Below are positions 16,867 through 25,355 of a DNA stretch of 64,000 bases, piece after piece; the stretch's first letter is position 1, and every line of letters begins with the position of its first letter. The notes under the pieces were generated by a model that did no database searches, was not told the origin of the DNA, and saw only the letters and a program-made list of their open reading frames with translations. The stretch comes from Chloroflexi bacterium AL-N1 (lineage in GTDB: Bacteria > Chloroflexota > Chloroflexia > Chloroflexales > Roseiflexaceae): NCBI GenBank assembly GCA_013122435.1, contig WYDT01000016.1:93177-157176 (forward strand). The letters run 5' to 3'. The position numbers and the translations under genes were made by a program.

Positions 16867-17754
16867 ATGGAAGAGGTCACTTTTTCCCGTGGGCCAGCGC
16901 GGCGCCCTTTGCCGCGTGTCGTTGATCCGTTGTTGCAATGGTCTACTGGTCTTCAGACCAACGATCGTCGTGTGTATGCCGGGTGGTTAGCGGTGGTTGG
17001 CCGTTCACCAGCCTTTGACGAGGCGATGCAGCGTGCTGGTTTTTCCCAGGTTACCATTCGACATGGAAGTGGCAATCTGGTCACGCATTGGGAGGTAAAG
17101 GTTGCCAATCTGTTTGTCATCTCAGATGGTATACAGACTATGGCTGAGATGCAGCAAACCAATGAACGGGTTGGTCTTGCTTTTGGCTGGCGCACATTGC
17201 CCAGTGGTCGTCAACAGTCGCAATTGCGGTTTCGCGCATTTCTACGTGAGTTGTTGGAGATTGGGTTTTACGAGCCAGTGTCAGTAACCGTGAAGGGGAC
17301 GCTTACGAGCGATGTTATTACAGCATTAACACAGCAATACGATGTTCTTGATGCGATTGATGCCGTACGTGAGTCATCTGGCAAACCACCACTGAATCCG
17401 CCATTCTACGCTTGTAGTATCCCACTTGGTCCTGGCGAAGAGGTATCACGTGGCACTGTCCAAACGCGCGAAATAAGCCCGGTGGTCGCCCAGATATCGA
17501 CTCCCGTCACCCGCGATTACATTGTGCAGCATTGGATCAAACGTGCCTGGGTGCCACTGATCGAAGGCTTGATCGACCAGACGATTACATGGTCTGTGGC
17601 TGTTTCGGCATGGATTGCAACCGATGAAGAGGCGACGACTCCGGCGTCAAGCGAAGAAGATGTTGACACCGCACGTGGTCTGCAGCGCGCTGCCACCACC
17701 CACAGCAACGGTCACGGAGGTGGGCGCCCACCGATAGACGACGATTTGCTGTAG
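16867..17754 (+). CDS. Hypothetical protein with charged, disordered C-terminus
   Basis: About 295 aa; no family recognised. The N-terminal 200 residues look globular (WSTGLQTNDRRVYAGWLAVV; LFVISDGIQTMAEM; LRFRAFLRELLEIGFYEPV), and the C-terminal 50 are polar and Gly-rich (SNGHGGGRPPIDDDLL). The acidic-hydrophobic end resembles tails of single-stranded DNA-binding proteins, but this is only a resemblance. The ATG at 16867 is preferred, with AAGGGA ten bases upstream; a GTG at 16846 is an alternative. It stands alone, with a likely terminator downstream at 17778-17815. Confidence 0.7.
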   Translation: MEEVTFSRGPARRPLPRVVDPLLQWSTGLQTNDRRVYAGWLAVVGRSPAFDEAMQRAGFSQVTIRHGSGNLVTHWEVKVANLFVISDGIQTMAEMQQTNERVGLAFGWRTLPSGRQQSQLRFRAFLRELLEIGFYEPVSVTVKGTLTSDVITALTQQYDVLDAIDAVRESSGKPPLNPPFYACSIPLGPGEEVSRGTVQTREISPVVAQISTPVTRDYIVQHWIKRAWVPLIEGLIDQTITWSVAVSAWIATDEEATTPASSEEDVDTARGLQRAATTHSNGHGGGRPPIDDDLL

Positions 17755-18118
17755 CTTTTCCTCTCTCATATAAGCTAATATCGAGGTATGAGTGCAATGA
17801 CTTGCACCTCGATATAGTTATGTTTTCTATCACGTGAATAAACAATCGATACCCCACTGTCTTCGAACACTGTAGAGGATGGGTGGTGACAGTCTCCAGG
17901 ACATGTTCGTAGAACCTACAAATACTACGTATCACGGCTCATTCTCGATAAGGCACTCTTCCACTGCGAATGCCAATGACTTTCGTCACTTTTACTTGTC
18001 AAGTCACTTCTTTTTTGCTAGCATTAGTCTATGCAAACAACAACACAACCGTGTCCTGTCTGTCTTCTTATTCAGATTGCCTTTGCTCATACACACGCGT
18101 ATAGATACGGGGCCGATT
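17755..18118. other. Intergenic region upstream of HxlR gene
   Basis: About 360 bases. Besides the hairpin near its left end, it holds a frame that extends the HxlR gene upstream but looks non-coding (no ribosome site, poor protein character). No other feature seen; it presumably contains the promoter for the HxlR/nucleotidyltransferase operon. Confidence 0.45.
17778..17815 (+). terminator. Hairpin, probable terminator
   Basis: ATATCGAGGT pairs perfectly with ACCTCGATAT, with an inner GTGCA/TGCAC pairing. It lies 24 bases after the hypothetical gene's stop and is followed by AGTTATGTTTT, a weak T tract. Confidence 0.55.
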
Positions 18119-18466
18119 ATGCGTTACAGTGATCAACTGTGTCACCGTTATCAGCAGGCTGTTGAGGTCATCTGCAAGCGCTGGACGGGACTTATTCTAA
18201 AACTTTTAATGGACCAACCATTACGCTTTAATGAATTATCCGACCAACTAGAAGTGGTAAGTGATCGTATGCTCTCAGAGCGACTAAAAGAACTTGAACA
18301 AGAAGGTATTATTGAACGACGTGTGTTTACTGATGCACCAGTGCGTGTGGAATACCGCCTGACAGAAAAGGGTGTGGCATTGACGCCAGTCATTGAAGCT
18401 ATTGAACTTTGGAGTAGCACCTGGATTAACCCTACACCAACTTTGGCGAAAGATGTGGGGGCTTAG
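18119..18466 (+). CDS. HxlR-family helix-turn-helix regulator
   Basis: 115 aa winged-helix regulator. Typical HxlR order: CHRYQQAVEVICKRWTGLIL (entry helix with the conserved Cys and KRW), LRFNELSDQLEVVSDRMLSERLKEL (recognition region) and the wing VEYRLTEKGVALTPVI. HxlR proteins respond to oxidants, aldehydes or electrophiles through a Cys. The start at 18119 gives the normal family length; the frame stays open further upstream. Its stop overlaps by one base the GTG of the next gene, so the two are co-translated. A role in regulating that gene is not obvious. Confidence 0.85.
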   Translation: MRYSDQLCHRYQQAVEVICKRWTGLILKLLMDQPLRFNELSDQLEVVSDRMLSERLKELEQEGIIERRVFTDAPVRVEYRLTEKGVALTPVIEAIELWSSTWINPTPTLAKDVGA

Positions 18467-19875
18467 TGAATATACCTATACAGGGTCAGTTAGCTGTGAT
18501 ACTCCAAAGGCTCCAGCCAATCCTGACCGCTATTGAGCATGCCGGTGGACACGCACTGATTGTTGGTGGTGCAGTACGTGACTATCTGTTCGGACATGAT
18601 CTCCAGGATGTCGATATCGAGGTTTATGGTCTCTCCGCAGAACAGATCACCAGAGTGCTGAGTGATTTTGGTCGCGTATACGCGGTCGGTCGTTCCTTTG
18701 GTGTGCTTAAATTCCGTTTTGCTGATGGTGAAGAACTTGACTTTGCCATGCCGCGCCGTGAAAACAAAACGGGTGCCGGCCATCGCGGATTTATGGTGGA
18801 GCCAGACCCACATATGACGCCACGAGAAGCCGCAATGCGTCGTGATTTTACCTGGAATGCGATGGCGCTCACCCTCTCCGGTGAATTGCTCGATTTCTTC
18901 TATGGGGCAGAGGACTTGCAGGCTGGTGTGATCCGCCATGTTTCAGATGCGTTTGCAGAGGACCCATTGCGTGTGCTACGGGCGATGCAGTTTGCCGCCC
19001 GTTTTGATATGCATCTCGCACCAGAGACAGCCATTTTGTGTCGTTCGTTGCGGTCTGAAGCAGCGACACTCTCGATTGAGCGTATCTGGGGTGAGTGGCA
19101 CAAGTGGGCGCTGAAAGGCCAGCGCCCCTCAGCCGGTTTGCGGGTGCTTTATGAAACGGGATGGATCGCGGTCTTCCCTGAGTTGCAAGCACTGGTGGGA
19201 TGCCTACAAAATGCCAAATACCATCCCGAAGGCGATGTCTGGATTCATACACAGTTTGTGTGTGATGCTGCGGCACAGATCGCTATACGAGAAAATCTTG
19301 GTGAGCAAGAACGCATGGTGTTGCTCTTCTCTGCACTGTGCCACGATCTGGGTAAACCCTGTACTACTGGCCCTGATGCTGAAGGACGTATGCGGAGCCC
19401 CGGTCATGCCAAAGCGGGAGTCCCACTGGTACAATCGTTTCTGCAACGCATTGGCGCACCAAAACAGATCATTGCACAGGTGGAGCGACTGGTACATCGG
19501 CATATGGCACATCTGCGATTACAAATAACAGAAGCAGCGGTGCGACGATTGGCAGTGCAACTCAAACCCGCAACTATCCGTATGTGGGCACATGTGTTAG
19601 AAGCCGATTACAGTGGACGTCCACCCTTTCCGCCTGGCAAACCTGGTACACCTGTCGTTGAAATGGCAGAACAATTAGGTGTGGTGGATGGCCCTCCCAA
19701 GCCGCTACTGCTCGGACGCCATCTTTTGGAGGCCGGTGTCGCGACAGGTCCTGGGATTGGTGCATTGCTGGATCAAGCGTACGAAGCCCAGATTGACGGG
19801 AACATATTAACGACAGATGAAGCGTTAATCTGGGTACTTCAGCATGTTGATAAAGATGGTGGTATTGGTGAGTAG
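18466..19875 (+). CDS. CCA tRNA nucleotidyltransferase-like / HD-domain protein
   Basis: 469 aa class II nucleotidyltransferase. The head domain has LIVGGAVRDYLFG and the metal-binding DVDIEVYG (DxD) near residue 45, then the RRDFTWNAMALT block and the RNA-binding DPLRVLRAMQFAARF. The C-terminal half carries an HD phosphohydrolase motif (ALCHDLGKP, then GHAKAG). The protein adds CCA to tRNA 3' ends or acts as an A-adding enzyme; the HD domain may trim 2',3'-cyclic phosphates. GTG start directly overlapping the HxlR stop. Length normal for bacterial enzymes with HD. Confidence 0.88.
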   Translation: MNIPIQGQLAVILQRLQPILTAIEHAGGHALIVGGAVRDYLFGHDLQDVDIEVYGLSAEQITRVLSDFGRVYAVGRSFGVLKFRFADGEELDFAMPRRENKTGAGHRGFMVEPDPHMTPREAAMRRDFTWNAMALTLSGELLDFFYGAEDLQAGVIRHVSDAFAEDPLRVLRAMQFAARFDMHLAPETAILCRSLRSEAATLSIERIWGEWHKWALKGQRPSAGLRVLYETGWIAVFPELQALVGCLQNAKYHPEGDVWIHTQFVCDAAAQIAIRENLGEQERMVLLFSALCHDLGKPCTTGPDAEGRMRSPGHAKAGVPLVQSFLQRIGAPKQIIAQVERLVHRHMAHLRLQITEAAVRRLAVQLKPATIRMWAHVLEADYSGRPPFPPGKPGTPVVEMAEQLGVVDGPPKPLLLGRHLLEAGVATGPGIGALLDQAYEAQIDGNILTTDEALIWVLQHVDKDGGIGE

Positions 19876-19935
19876 GCTTATCGTTGAACCGTACGGCATC
19901 ATCTCTGGGTCGCTCAGGCACAACTGCTTTTCGTG

Positions 19936-21084
19936 CTAATCAAGGTGCTTCATCATATGCCATGCAAACTGTGCTGCACGTTCCAGAGCATGTGGTTCAA
20001 TGTTCTCTATCGTATCTGTGCGCTGGTGCCAGTTGCCCAAGAAGCCATCGCTGTCGAGCCCGACAAGCGTGATACCACGGAAGCCACGTCGCCGCAGGGT
20101 GGCCACTTCGTCATAGATCAGTGGCTTGCTGCCGGTTACCTGTAACTCGGGATGCTTGGCCGCGACGGTTTGTGCAAGGTGGAGGCTGTCGGCATCAGGC
20201 TGGCATGTTACTAAATAATTCAAACCATGATATTGCTCGACAAAATGAATACTCCCTTTCCCGACCATCTCAAAATCAATCCAATACGCATCTTGAAGCT
20301 GTGCACCGTAGTGATCCAGCATGACGTTCAGCCCGTCGTGACTCACCTCTTCTGAGCCGGTGAAGGCCAGCCAGATTTCGGTCGAGTTGAGTGGAGTCGC
20401 CAGCGCTTGCTCACCAAGCCCCAGCACACAGGCCATAGCTGAACCATTATCGTTGGCCCCTTCAACATATGGTCCCAACTCGTCGGCGATCAAGGACACG
20501 AGACTGAAGAGCATGTAGGCAGTGGTTGCCAGGCGGCTACGCGGTTCGTCCAACAACGATGCGATGATATTTCCCAGCATGGCCACAGAGATTGATGTTG
20601 ATCCAAGGCGTAGATATCGTTTCAGTTCTGGCGAAAAGGTAGAGCGATGTTTATTCGAGTCAGTATGGCCTACCAGCACAACGGTATGTTTGGGAGTTTG
20701 AGCCGCCGGAATACGTGCCACCAGTGTCCCACCGGGATATTGCGGGTACAAACGATACAAAGGTTGGTAGCGCATCTGGCCATTCAGGGCTAACCACGAT
20801 TGTTGGAGACTCAGGAGCGAAGCCGCAGTACGCAGATAACGGTTGGTGTGCGGAATACATTGTGGAATCAATGCCAGAATCAAGGGGACAATGAGTCCAT
20901 AGCCCCATGTGTTGGTGGTTGAAAAGGGAAGATTCGTGGTCTGTTGAATACCATGTTGGTGGAGGTAGTCTTTGAGTACTTCGCGTGCTGCAGTTTCGTT
21001 TGGACCACCAGCAGGGCGGGGGCCAAAGGCTGTGGCAAATCGTTGTACATGGTCATAGAGACGCTTCCCTTCAAGCAGCGACAT
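19936..21084 (-). CDS. M28-family zinc peptidase, membrane-associated
   Basis: 382 aa. Zinc-ligand motifs of family M28: VVLVGHTDSNKH (His), VEGANDNGSAMACVLGL (Asp), TGSEEVSHDGLN (catalytic Glu and ligand Glu), WIDFEMVGKG (Asp). Two hydrophobic stretches (LIVPLILALIPQCIP and the region around TTAYMLFSLVSLI) are inserted between the N-terminal part and the catalytic core, suggesting membrane association. Aminopeptidase-like hydrolysis of peptides is the expected role. AGGAGTTCCACT before the ATG. The gene converges with the nucleotidyltransferase gene. Confidence 0.85.
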   Translation of the reverse strand: MSLLEGKRLYDHVQRFATAFGPRPAGGPNETAAREVLKDYLHQHGIQQTTNLPFSTTNTWGYGLIVPLILALIPQCIPHTNRYLRTAASLLSLQQSWLALNGQMRYQPLYRLYPQYPGGTLVARIPAAQTPKHTVVLVGHTDSNKHRSTFSPELKRYLRLGSTSISVAMLGNIIASLLDEPRSRLATTAYMLFSLVSLIADELGPYVEGANDNGSAMACVLGLGEQALATPLNSTEIWLAFTGSEEVSHDGLNVMLDHYGAQLQDAYWIDFEMVGKGSIHFVEQYHGLNYLVTCQPDADSLHLAQTVAAKHPELQVTGSKPLIYDEVATLRRRGFRGITLVGLDSDGFLGNWHQRTDTIENIEPHALERAAQFAWHMMKHLD

Positions 21085-21154
21085 AGTGGAACTCCTGATC
21101 CTGCTGCCGGAAGCTACTGTATGCTCCCGACAGCACTATAGTATATGTATGATC

Positions 21155-22543
21155 CTAAGTTGTTCGTGTAAGTATCCGTGCGTACAGACTGCCCTTCGGT
21201 GATAGGGTGATGGCTGGTTGGAGGGCAACCTCTTGCTTTGGTAGTGCCTCGAGTTGATAGTGCTGGACGATGCTGGCGAGAATAATGGTGGCTTCCATCA
21301 GGGCGAAGTTGTTCCCGATGCAGAGTCGTGGCCCTCCACCAAAGGGAAAGTAGGCGTATTTCGGTAGATCGGCACGTATAGTTTCCCATCGCTCAGGGAT
21401 AAATGCTTCCGGATCGTCAAAGTAGCGTGGGTCGCGATGGACGGTCCATTGACTCATCTGGAGCACCGAACCTGCTGGTATGGTATAGCCTTCGATTTCG
21501 ACATCCTCGGTGGCCTGACGCGATATCGCCCATACGGGTGGATAGAGCCGCATGGACTCATCGAGCACATGGCGGGTGTAGGTCAACTGTTCCAGATCTG
21601 CAAGCGTAACCGTGCGATCTCCCAGGACCTGATCGACTTCGGCTTCCAGTTTCTGCACAATATCAGGATGTTGCATCAGAAGATGGAAGGTCCAGGTAAG
21701 CGTGTTCGAGGTCGTCTCGTGACCGGCCAGAAAGAGTGTTTTGACTTCATCGCGCAGTTGTTGGTCGGTCATCCCAGTCCCGTCCTCATCGCGTGCTTCC
21801 ATCAACATCGAGAGCAGATCGCCACGGTCACCGGGTGCCTTACGACGTTCCTCAACAATCTGTTCAACGACATTGTCGATATCTTGCATGGCTTCGAGCA
21901 AGCGCTGTTCAGTTGGGGTGGTGATCTGGAATGGAAGAAAGCTGAGCACATGGTGAAACACGCTAGTCATGAGCTTGCCATACTCCATAATAGCCGCTTC
22001 GAGAGCATCACCGACGGTTTTGGCATTCTCCTGCATGTCAGCGTCAAAGAGGGTTTTACTGACAATCGCCTGCGTAAGATACAGCATCTCACTGTGGATG
22101 TCGCGCACCTGTCCATTCCGCCATTTGTCTACCATACGATGGGTGTATGCCACCATCACCTCAGCATAACCTGTGATACGCTTCCGATGAAAAGCGGGTT
22201 GCGCTAGACGACGTTGGCGTCGCCAGAAATCCCCCTCACTCGTTACCAGACCATTGCCAAGGAACACGGTGATCAGGCGATCTCCCTGATACCCTTTAGC
22301 AAAGCGCCGTCCGGTTTGGACAAGTACTTCTTCAATCGTATGGGGGTTGCTGATGAGGTAGCTCGATTGACCACTGCCAAATTGGAGTCTCACAACGTCC
22401 CCATAGGTACGTGCACAATAAGTGTAAAAGCCCAGTGGATTGCGCCCAAAATCGATCATGTTCCCGACAATAGGCATTGTAGGAGGGCCTGGTGGTTCTG
22501 TCTTTATCTGTGGAGATGGGTTTTTGTATATTGTTTGTTGCAT
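21155..22543 (-). CDS. Cytochrome P450
   Basis: 462 aa soluble P450 monooxygenase. I-helix AGHETTSNTLTW, K-helix ExxR in LDESMRLYPPVW, PERW motif in FIPERWE, and heme-thiolate FGGGPRLCIGNNF near residue 405. It resembles the CYP102/CYP4-like class that hydroxylates fatty acids or terpenoids. GAGGAATTACCC precedes the ATG. Two near-identical 34-base operator blocks lie upstream at 22564-22597 and 22803-22836, and a TetR gene is transcribed in the same direction further up, so inducible control is likely. Redox partners are not in the window. Confidence 0.93.
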   Translation of the reverse strand: MQQTIYKNPSPQIKTEPPGPPTMPIVGNMIDFGRNPLGFYTYCARTYGDVVRLQFGSGQSSYLISNPHTIEEVLVQTGRRFAKGYQGDRLITVFLGNGLVTSEGDFWRRQRRLAQPAFHRKRITGYAEVMVAYTHRMVDKWRNGQVRDIHSEMLYLTQAIVSKTLFDADMQENAKTVGDALEAAIMEYGKLMTSVFHHVLSFLPFQITTPTEQRLLEAMQDIDNVVEQIVEERRKAPGDRGDLLSMLMEARDEDGTGMTDQQLRDEVKTLFLAGHETTSNTLTWTFHLLMQHPDIVQKLEAEVDQVLGDRTVTLADLEQLTYTRHVLDESMRLYPPVWAISRQATEDVEIEGYTIPAGSVLQMSQWTVHRDPRYFDDPEAFIPERWETIRADLPKYAYFPFGGGPRLCIGNNFALMEATIILASIVQHYQLEALPKQEVALQPAITLSPKGSLYARILTRTT

Positions 22544-22563
22544 GGGTAATTCCTCAGTAAAAC

Positions 22564-22597
22564 GACTGACTGTCAGTCACATTTTGATATATTATAG
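22564..22597. promoter_or_regulatory. TetR-type operator copy 1 before P450
   Basis: GACTGAC, T, GTCAGTC forms a perfect palindrome followed by A-T rich flank ATTTTGAT and ATTATAG. It lies 20 bases before the P450 start. The whole 34-base block recurs at 22803 with three mismatches. Confidence 0.75.
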
Positions 22598-22802
22598 AAA
22601 GAGGTACTTCTGTATGTCAAGACCAAATGACAAATAAGGTTTCAAGGTTTCCTTATTCTGGAACAATACTTTGTTCTGTTTGTTCTGGATGTACCCCCAT
22701 TGAGTTATGATACATGTCCAGTATTTGCCTTGAGTTCGATTACAGCACTATGGTCATGTGAGTATAATTGATGTTGGTTGCGTACTATCTGTCTTCGCGT
22801 AT

Positions 22803-22836
22803 GACTGACTGTCAGTCATATTTTGATCAATTATAG
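22803..22836. promoter_or_regulatory. TetR-type operator copy 2
   Basis: Second copy; its palindrome is longer, ATGACTGAC, T, GTCAGTCAT (19 bases, positions 22801-22819). Located between the TetR gene end (22894) and the P450 gene. The duplication suggests cooperative repression of the P450 promoter. Confidence 0.75.
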
Positions 22837-22893
22837 CTACCTGCGTCGTTACTTGTCAAGCACCAATTTCAGGTTGTATCGTAAAGGGGATTT

Positions 22894-23466
22894 TTAGTGA
22901 TTGCGTAGCGCTCGCTGGACAAAACGTGCAGCTTCAGCAATATAATCTTCGGGGTGTATCTCGGGACGATAGAGGAAACAATCGTCAGCGGCCTTCTCGA
23001 CCAGACCAACAATCATACGGGCGGCAAATGTTGCATTCACGCTTGGATCAAGTTCTCCGGCCTCCTGACCCTGTTGGATAAGTTCAACAATCATGTTGTA
23101 GTAGGGCTCATAGAGATGTTCCCAGTATGCGATAGAACGCGTGAGTCCAATACGCATCTCAATAATACCAAGCACATCGCAGTAGTGTTCTGTGACCGAG
23201 AAAGCCGCACGAATGCCAGCCTCAACGGCGTGATTGATAGTGGGTGCTTGTGCAACTGCCTCATTCACAGTGACTAGCGTTTGTTCGAGCATCTCTTTTG
23301 AAAGCGCTTCAACGAGCGATGTTTTCGAGGGGAAATAGAGATAAAAAGTGCCTTGTGCTACTCCGGCACGTGCAACGACTTCTGAAATGGTAGTTGCCTC
23401 AAAGCCTTTTTCGGCGAGGACTTCGCGGGCCGCGCGGAGAATGTCTTGTTGTCGATGGTGGGCCAC
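22894..23466 (-). CDS. TetR/AcrR-family regulator
   Basis: 190 aa. Helix-turn-helix at residues 10-55 (RQQDILRAAREVLAEKGFEA, TISEVVARAGVAQGTFYLYF), then a helical ligand-binding domain. The frame starts with GTG at 23466 and AAGGAAC lies about 15 bases upstream, a loose spacing. The adjacent operator pair and the downstream P450 make it the likely repressor of that gene. No copy of the operator is seen before its own start, so autoregulation is not supported. Confidence 0.9.
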   Translation of the reverse strand: MAHHRQQDILRAAREVLAEKGFEATTISEVVARAGVAQGTFYLYFPSKTSLVEALSKEMLEQTLVTVNEAVAQAPTINHAVEAGIRAAFSVTEHYCDVLGIIEMRIGLTRSIAYWEHLYEPYYNMIVELIQQGQEAGELDPSVNATFAARMIVGLVEKAADDCFLYRPEIHPEDYIAEAARFVQRALRNH

Positions 23467-23529
23467 GTAATTATGTTGTTCCTTGTGCTTTGTTTCAAAT
23501 CTACTTTTGTGTAATGGGAGAACTCATTC

Positions 23530-23898
23530 TTAGGCAGCGTTCTTTTCGCTACCTTCAGTTTGCTGTACTTGTTCCAGGTACTGATCGCCCCAATCACGCA
23601 TCAATACGAGGAGTGGCTTTAGGCTGCGTCCAGAGTCAGTCAATGAATATTCTACTTTCGGAGGGATTTCGGCATATATTGTCCGTTTCACAATACCGTC
23701 GTTTTCTAATTCGCGTAATTGGTGTGTAAGTATTCTTTGTGTTACATACGGCAATAATCGCCTTAGTTCGCCAAAGCGCATGGTTCCCTGTAGCAGATAG
23801 AACAGAATGACACCTTTGTATTTGCCACTAATGATATCAAGGGTAGCTTCTACCGGGCATCCATACCGATGGTGATAGTTACGTTCTCGTAAAGCCAT
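23530..23898 (-). CDS. HxlR-family helix-turn-helix regulator
   Basis: 122 aa: CPVEATLDIISGKYKGVILF entry helix with the conserved Cys (residue 14), MRFGELRRLLPYVTQRILTHQL recognition region and the wing VEYSLTDSGRSLKPLL. It is divergent from the oxidoreductase/monooxygenase pair that begins at 24031, with about 130 bases between, the classic arrangement of an HxlR sensor and its quinone- or electrophile-detoxifying target. Confidence 0.9.
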   Translation of the reverse strand: MALRERNYHHRYGCPVEATLDIISGKYKGVILFYLLQGTMRFGELRRLLPYVTQRILTHQLRELENDGIVKRTIYAEIPPKVEYSLTDSGRSLKPLLVLMRDWGDQYLEQVQQTEGSEKNAA

Positions 23899-24030
23899 AG
23901 ATGGTTACTCCCAATTGGTATCACACGTGATACTATAGCACATTTTTGTGCGTTCTTGAAAAATGTTCAAAGTAAAGGATACTGGGAAATGTTCTAAACA
24001 GCATTTTTTGATAGGTATATGGAGGAAGTT

Positions 24031-24972
24031 TTGAAAGCAGTTCGTATCTACGCCTATGGTGAGTCTGATGTATTAACATATGAAGATGTCTCTGTTCCTA
24101 CTTGCAATGACAACGAAGTTTTGATTCGCGTACATGCTGCGGGAGTCAACCCGGTCGATTGGAAAACGCGTATTGGTCGTGGTATTGCTGGAAACATCGA
24201 ATCATTCCCGGTTATTTTAGGATGGGATGTATCAGGAGTGGTTGAACACGTTGGCGCTCGTGTCGTCGGATTGAGTGTTGGTGACGATGTGTATGGAATG
24301 GTCAGTTTTCCACAGATAGGTGGAGCTTATGCCGAGTATACCACTGCCCCTGCAGCACATCTGGCACATAAGCCAGCATCACTCAATCATGTCCAATCAG
24401 CAGCGCTTCCCCTGGCGGTGCTTACGGCATGGCAAGCGTTGTTCGATACAGCAGATCTGCGTGCAGGGCAGACCGTTTTAATTCACGCCGCCGCTGGTGG
24501 TGTCGGACATTTCGCTGTACAGCTTGCCAAATGGAAAGGGGCTTATGTAATCGGTACAGCTTCATCTGCCAACGTCGCTTTTTTACGTGAATTGGGTATT
24601 GATGAGGTGATTGATTATCAGAACACACGATTTGAGGATGTAGTACGTGACGTTGATGTCGTGCTCGATGGAGTTGGGGGTGATGTTTTAGAACGCTCGG
24701 TGTCTGTGCTTAAACCAGGTGGTATCCTTGTGACAATTCTCCCTGAAGATACCGATACTGCAAAAAGCCTGGCCCAAGCGCATGGAGCGCGTGGCACTTC
24801 TATCATGGTGGGTCCAAATCAACAACAACTGGTACAAATAGCTCGGCTTGTTGATGATGGACATATCAAACCTGTTATAGACACAGTACTGCCACTTGAT
24901 GAGGTGCGTATAGCACATGCGATGAGTTTTGGTGGTCACACCCGTGGCAAAATTGTTTTGCAGGTTCGATAA
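24031..24972 (+). CDS. NADP-dependent quinone oxidoreductase-like MDR protein
   Basis: About 313 aa medium-chain dehydrogenase/reductase without the structural zinc. GroES-like part (VHAAGVNPVDWKTRIGRG, GWDVSGVVEHVG) and Rossmann motif HAAAGGVGHFAVQLAKW, followed by a short IDEVIDYQN loop. The TTG at 24031 is preferred: GGAGGA lies five bases upstream and gives the typical MKAVRIYAYG opening; the ATG at 24019 contains that ribosome site. Expected reaction: NADPH-dependent two-electron reduction of quinones or enones. Likely regulated by the divergent HxlR protein. The monooxygenase gene follows after 14 bases. Confidence 0.88.
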   Translation: MKAVRIYAYGESDVLTYEDVSVPTCNDNEVLIRVHAAGVNPVDWKTRIGRGIAGNIESFPVILGWDVSGVVEHVGARVVGLSVGDDVYGMVSFPQIGGAYAEYTTAPAAHLAHKPASLNHVQSAALPLAVLTAWQALFDTADLRAGQTVLIHAAAGGVGHFAVQLAKWKGAYVIGTASSANVAFLRELGIDEVIDYQNTRFEDVVRDVDVVLDGVGGDVLERSVSVLKPGGILVTILPEDTDTAKSLAQAHGARGTSIMVGPNQQQLVQIARLVDDGHIKPVIDTVLPLDEVRIAHAMSFGGHTRGKIVLQVR

Positions 24973-24986
24973 CTAGGAGCATAAGC

Positions 24987-25280
24987 ATGAATGCACAGTT
25001 GACTATTGTTGCACGTATCGAAGCGCAGAAAGATAGCATTGAATTAGTAAAATCTGAGTTGCTGAAATTAGTGGCGATTACACGAGCAGAAGCTGGTTGT
25101 CTCCAATATGACTTGCACCAGGATAACGACAAACCAGAGATTTTTATCTTTTATGAAAATTGGGAAAATCGAGAACTATGGCAACAGCATATGCATAATG
25201 ATCATATACGGGCATATTCAGCAGCTACAGATGGTGTGGTGGCCAGCTTTACCCTTAACAAGATGACCGATATAGCGTAA
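24987..25280 (+). CDS. Antibiotic biosynthesis monooxygenase (ABM)-family protein
   Basis: 97 aa ferredoxin-like ABM fold, like YgiN quinol monooxygenases. Visible family elements: IVARIEAQKDSIELVKSELL, SREAGCLQYDLH-type segment (here TRAEAGCLQYDLHQD), and FIFYENWENRELWQQHMHND. TAGGAGC precedes the ATG. Forms a two-gene operon with the quinone oxidoreductase, which fits a quinone redox cycle or detoxification unit. Confidence 0.88.
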   Translation: MNAQLTIVARIEAQKDSIELVKSELLKLVAITRAEAGCLQYDLHQDNDKPEIFIFYENWENRELWQQHMHNDHIRAYSAATDGVVASFTLNKMTDIA

Positions 25281-25298
25281 GTGAGGAAGTGAAAAGAA

Positions 25299-25351
25299 GC
25301 TCAGTCAGGCGCACGTTCACATGTATAACTTACATATGTGCCTGATTGAGC
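25299..25351. terminator. Bidirectional hairpin between convergent genes
   Basis: GCTCAGTCAGGCGCAC pairs with GTGCCTGATTGAGC across a 23-base loop. It separates the plus-strand ABM gene from the minus-strand ABC ATPase gene; only weak T tracts flank it. Confidence 0.5.
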
Positions 25352-25355
25352 GATA

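Larger units (their letters stand above)
22544..22893. other. Promoter region between TetR and P450 genes
   Basis: 350 bases with no gene, holding two copies of a 34-base operator block. ATTATAG at the end of each block could act as a -10-like element on the plus strand; the promoter for P450 is on the minus strand and not pinpointed. Confidence 0.55.

Noticed and set aside
17879..18118. N-terminal extension of the HxlR gene
   Set aside because: Sequence is low in coding character and the ATG at 18119 gives the normal family length.
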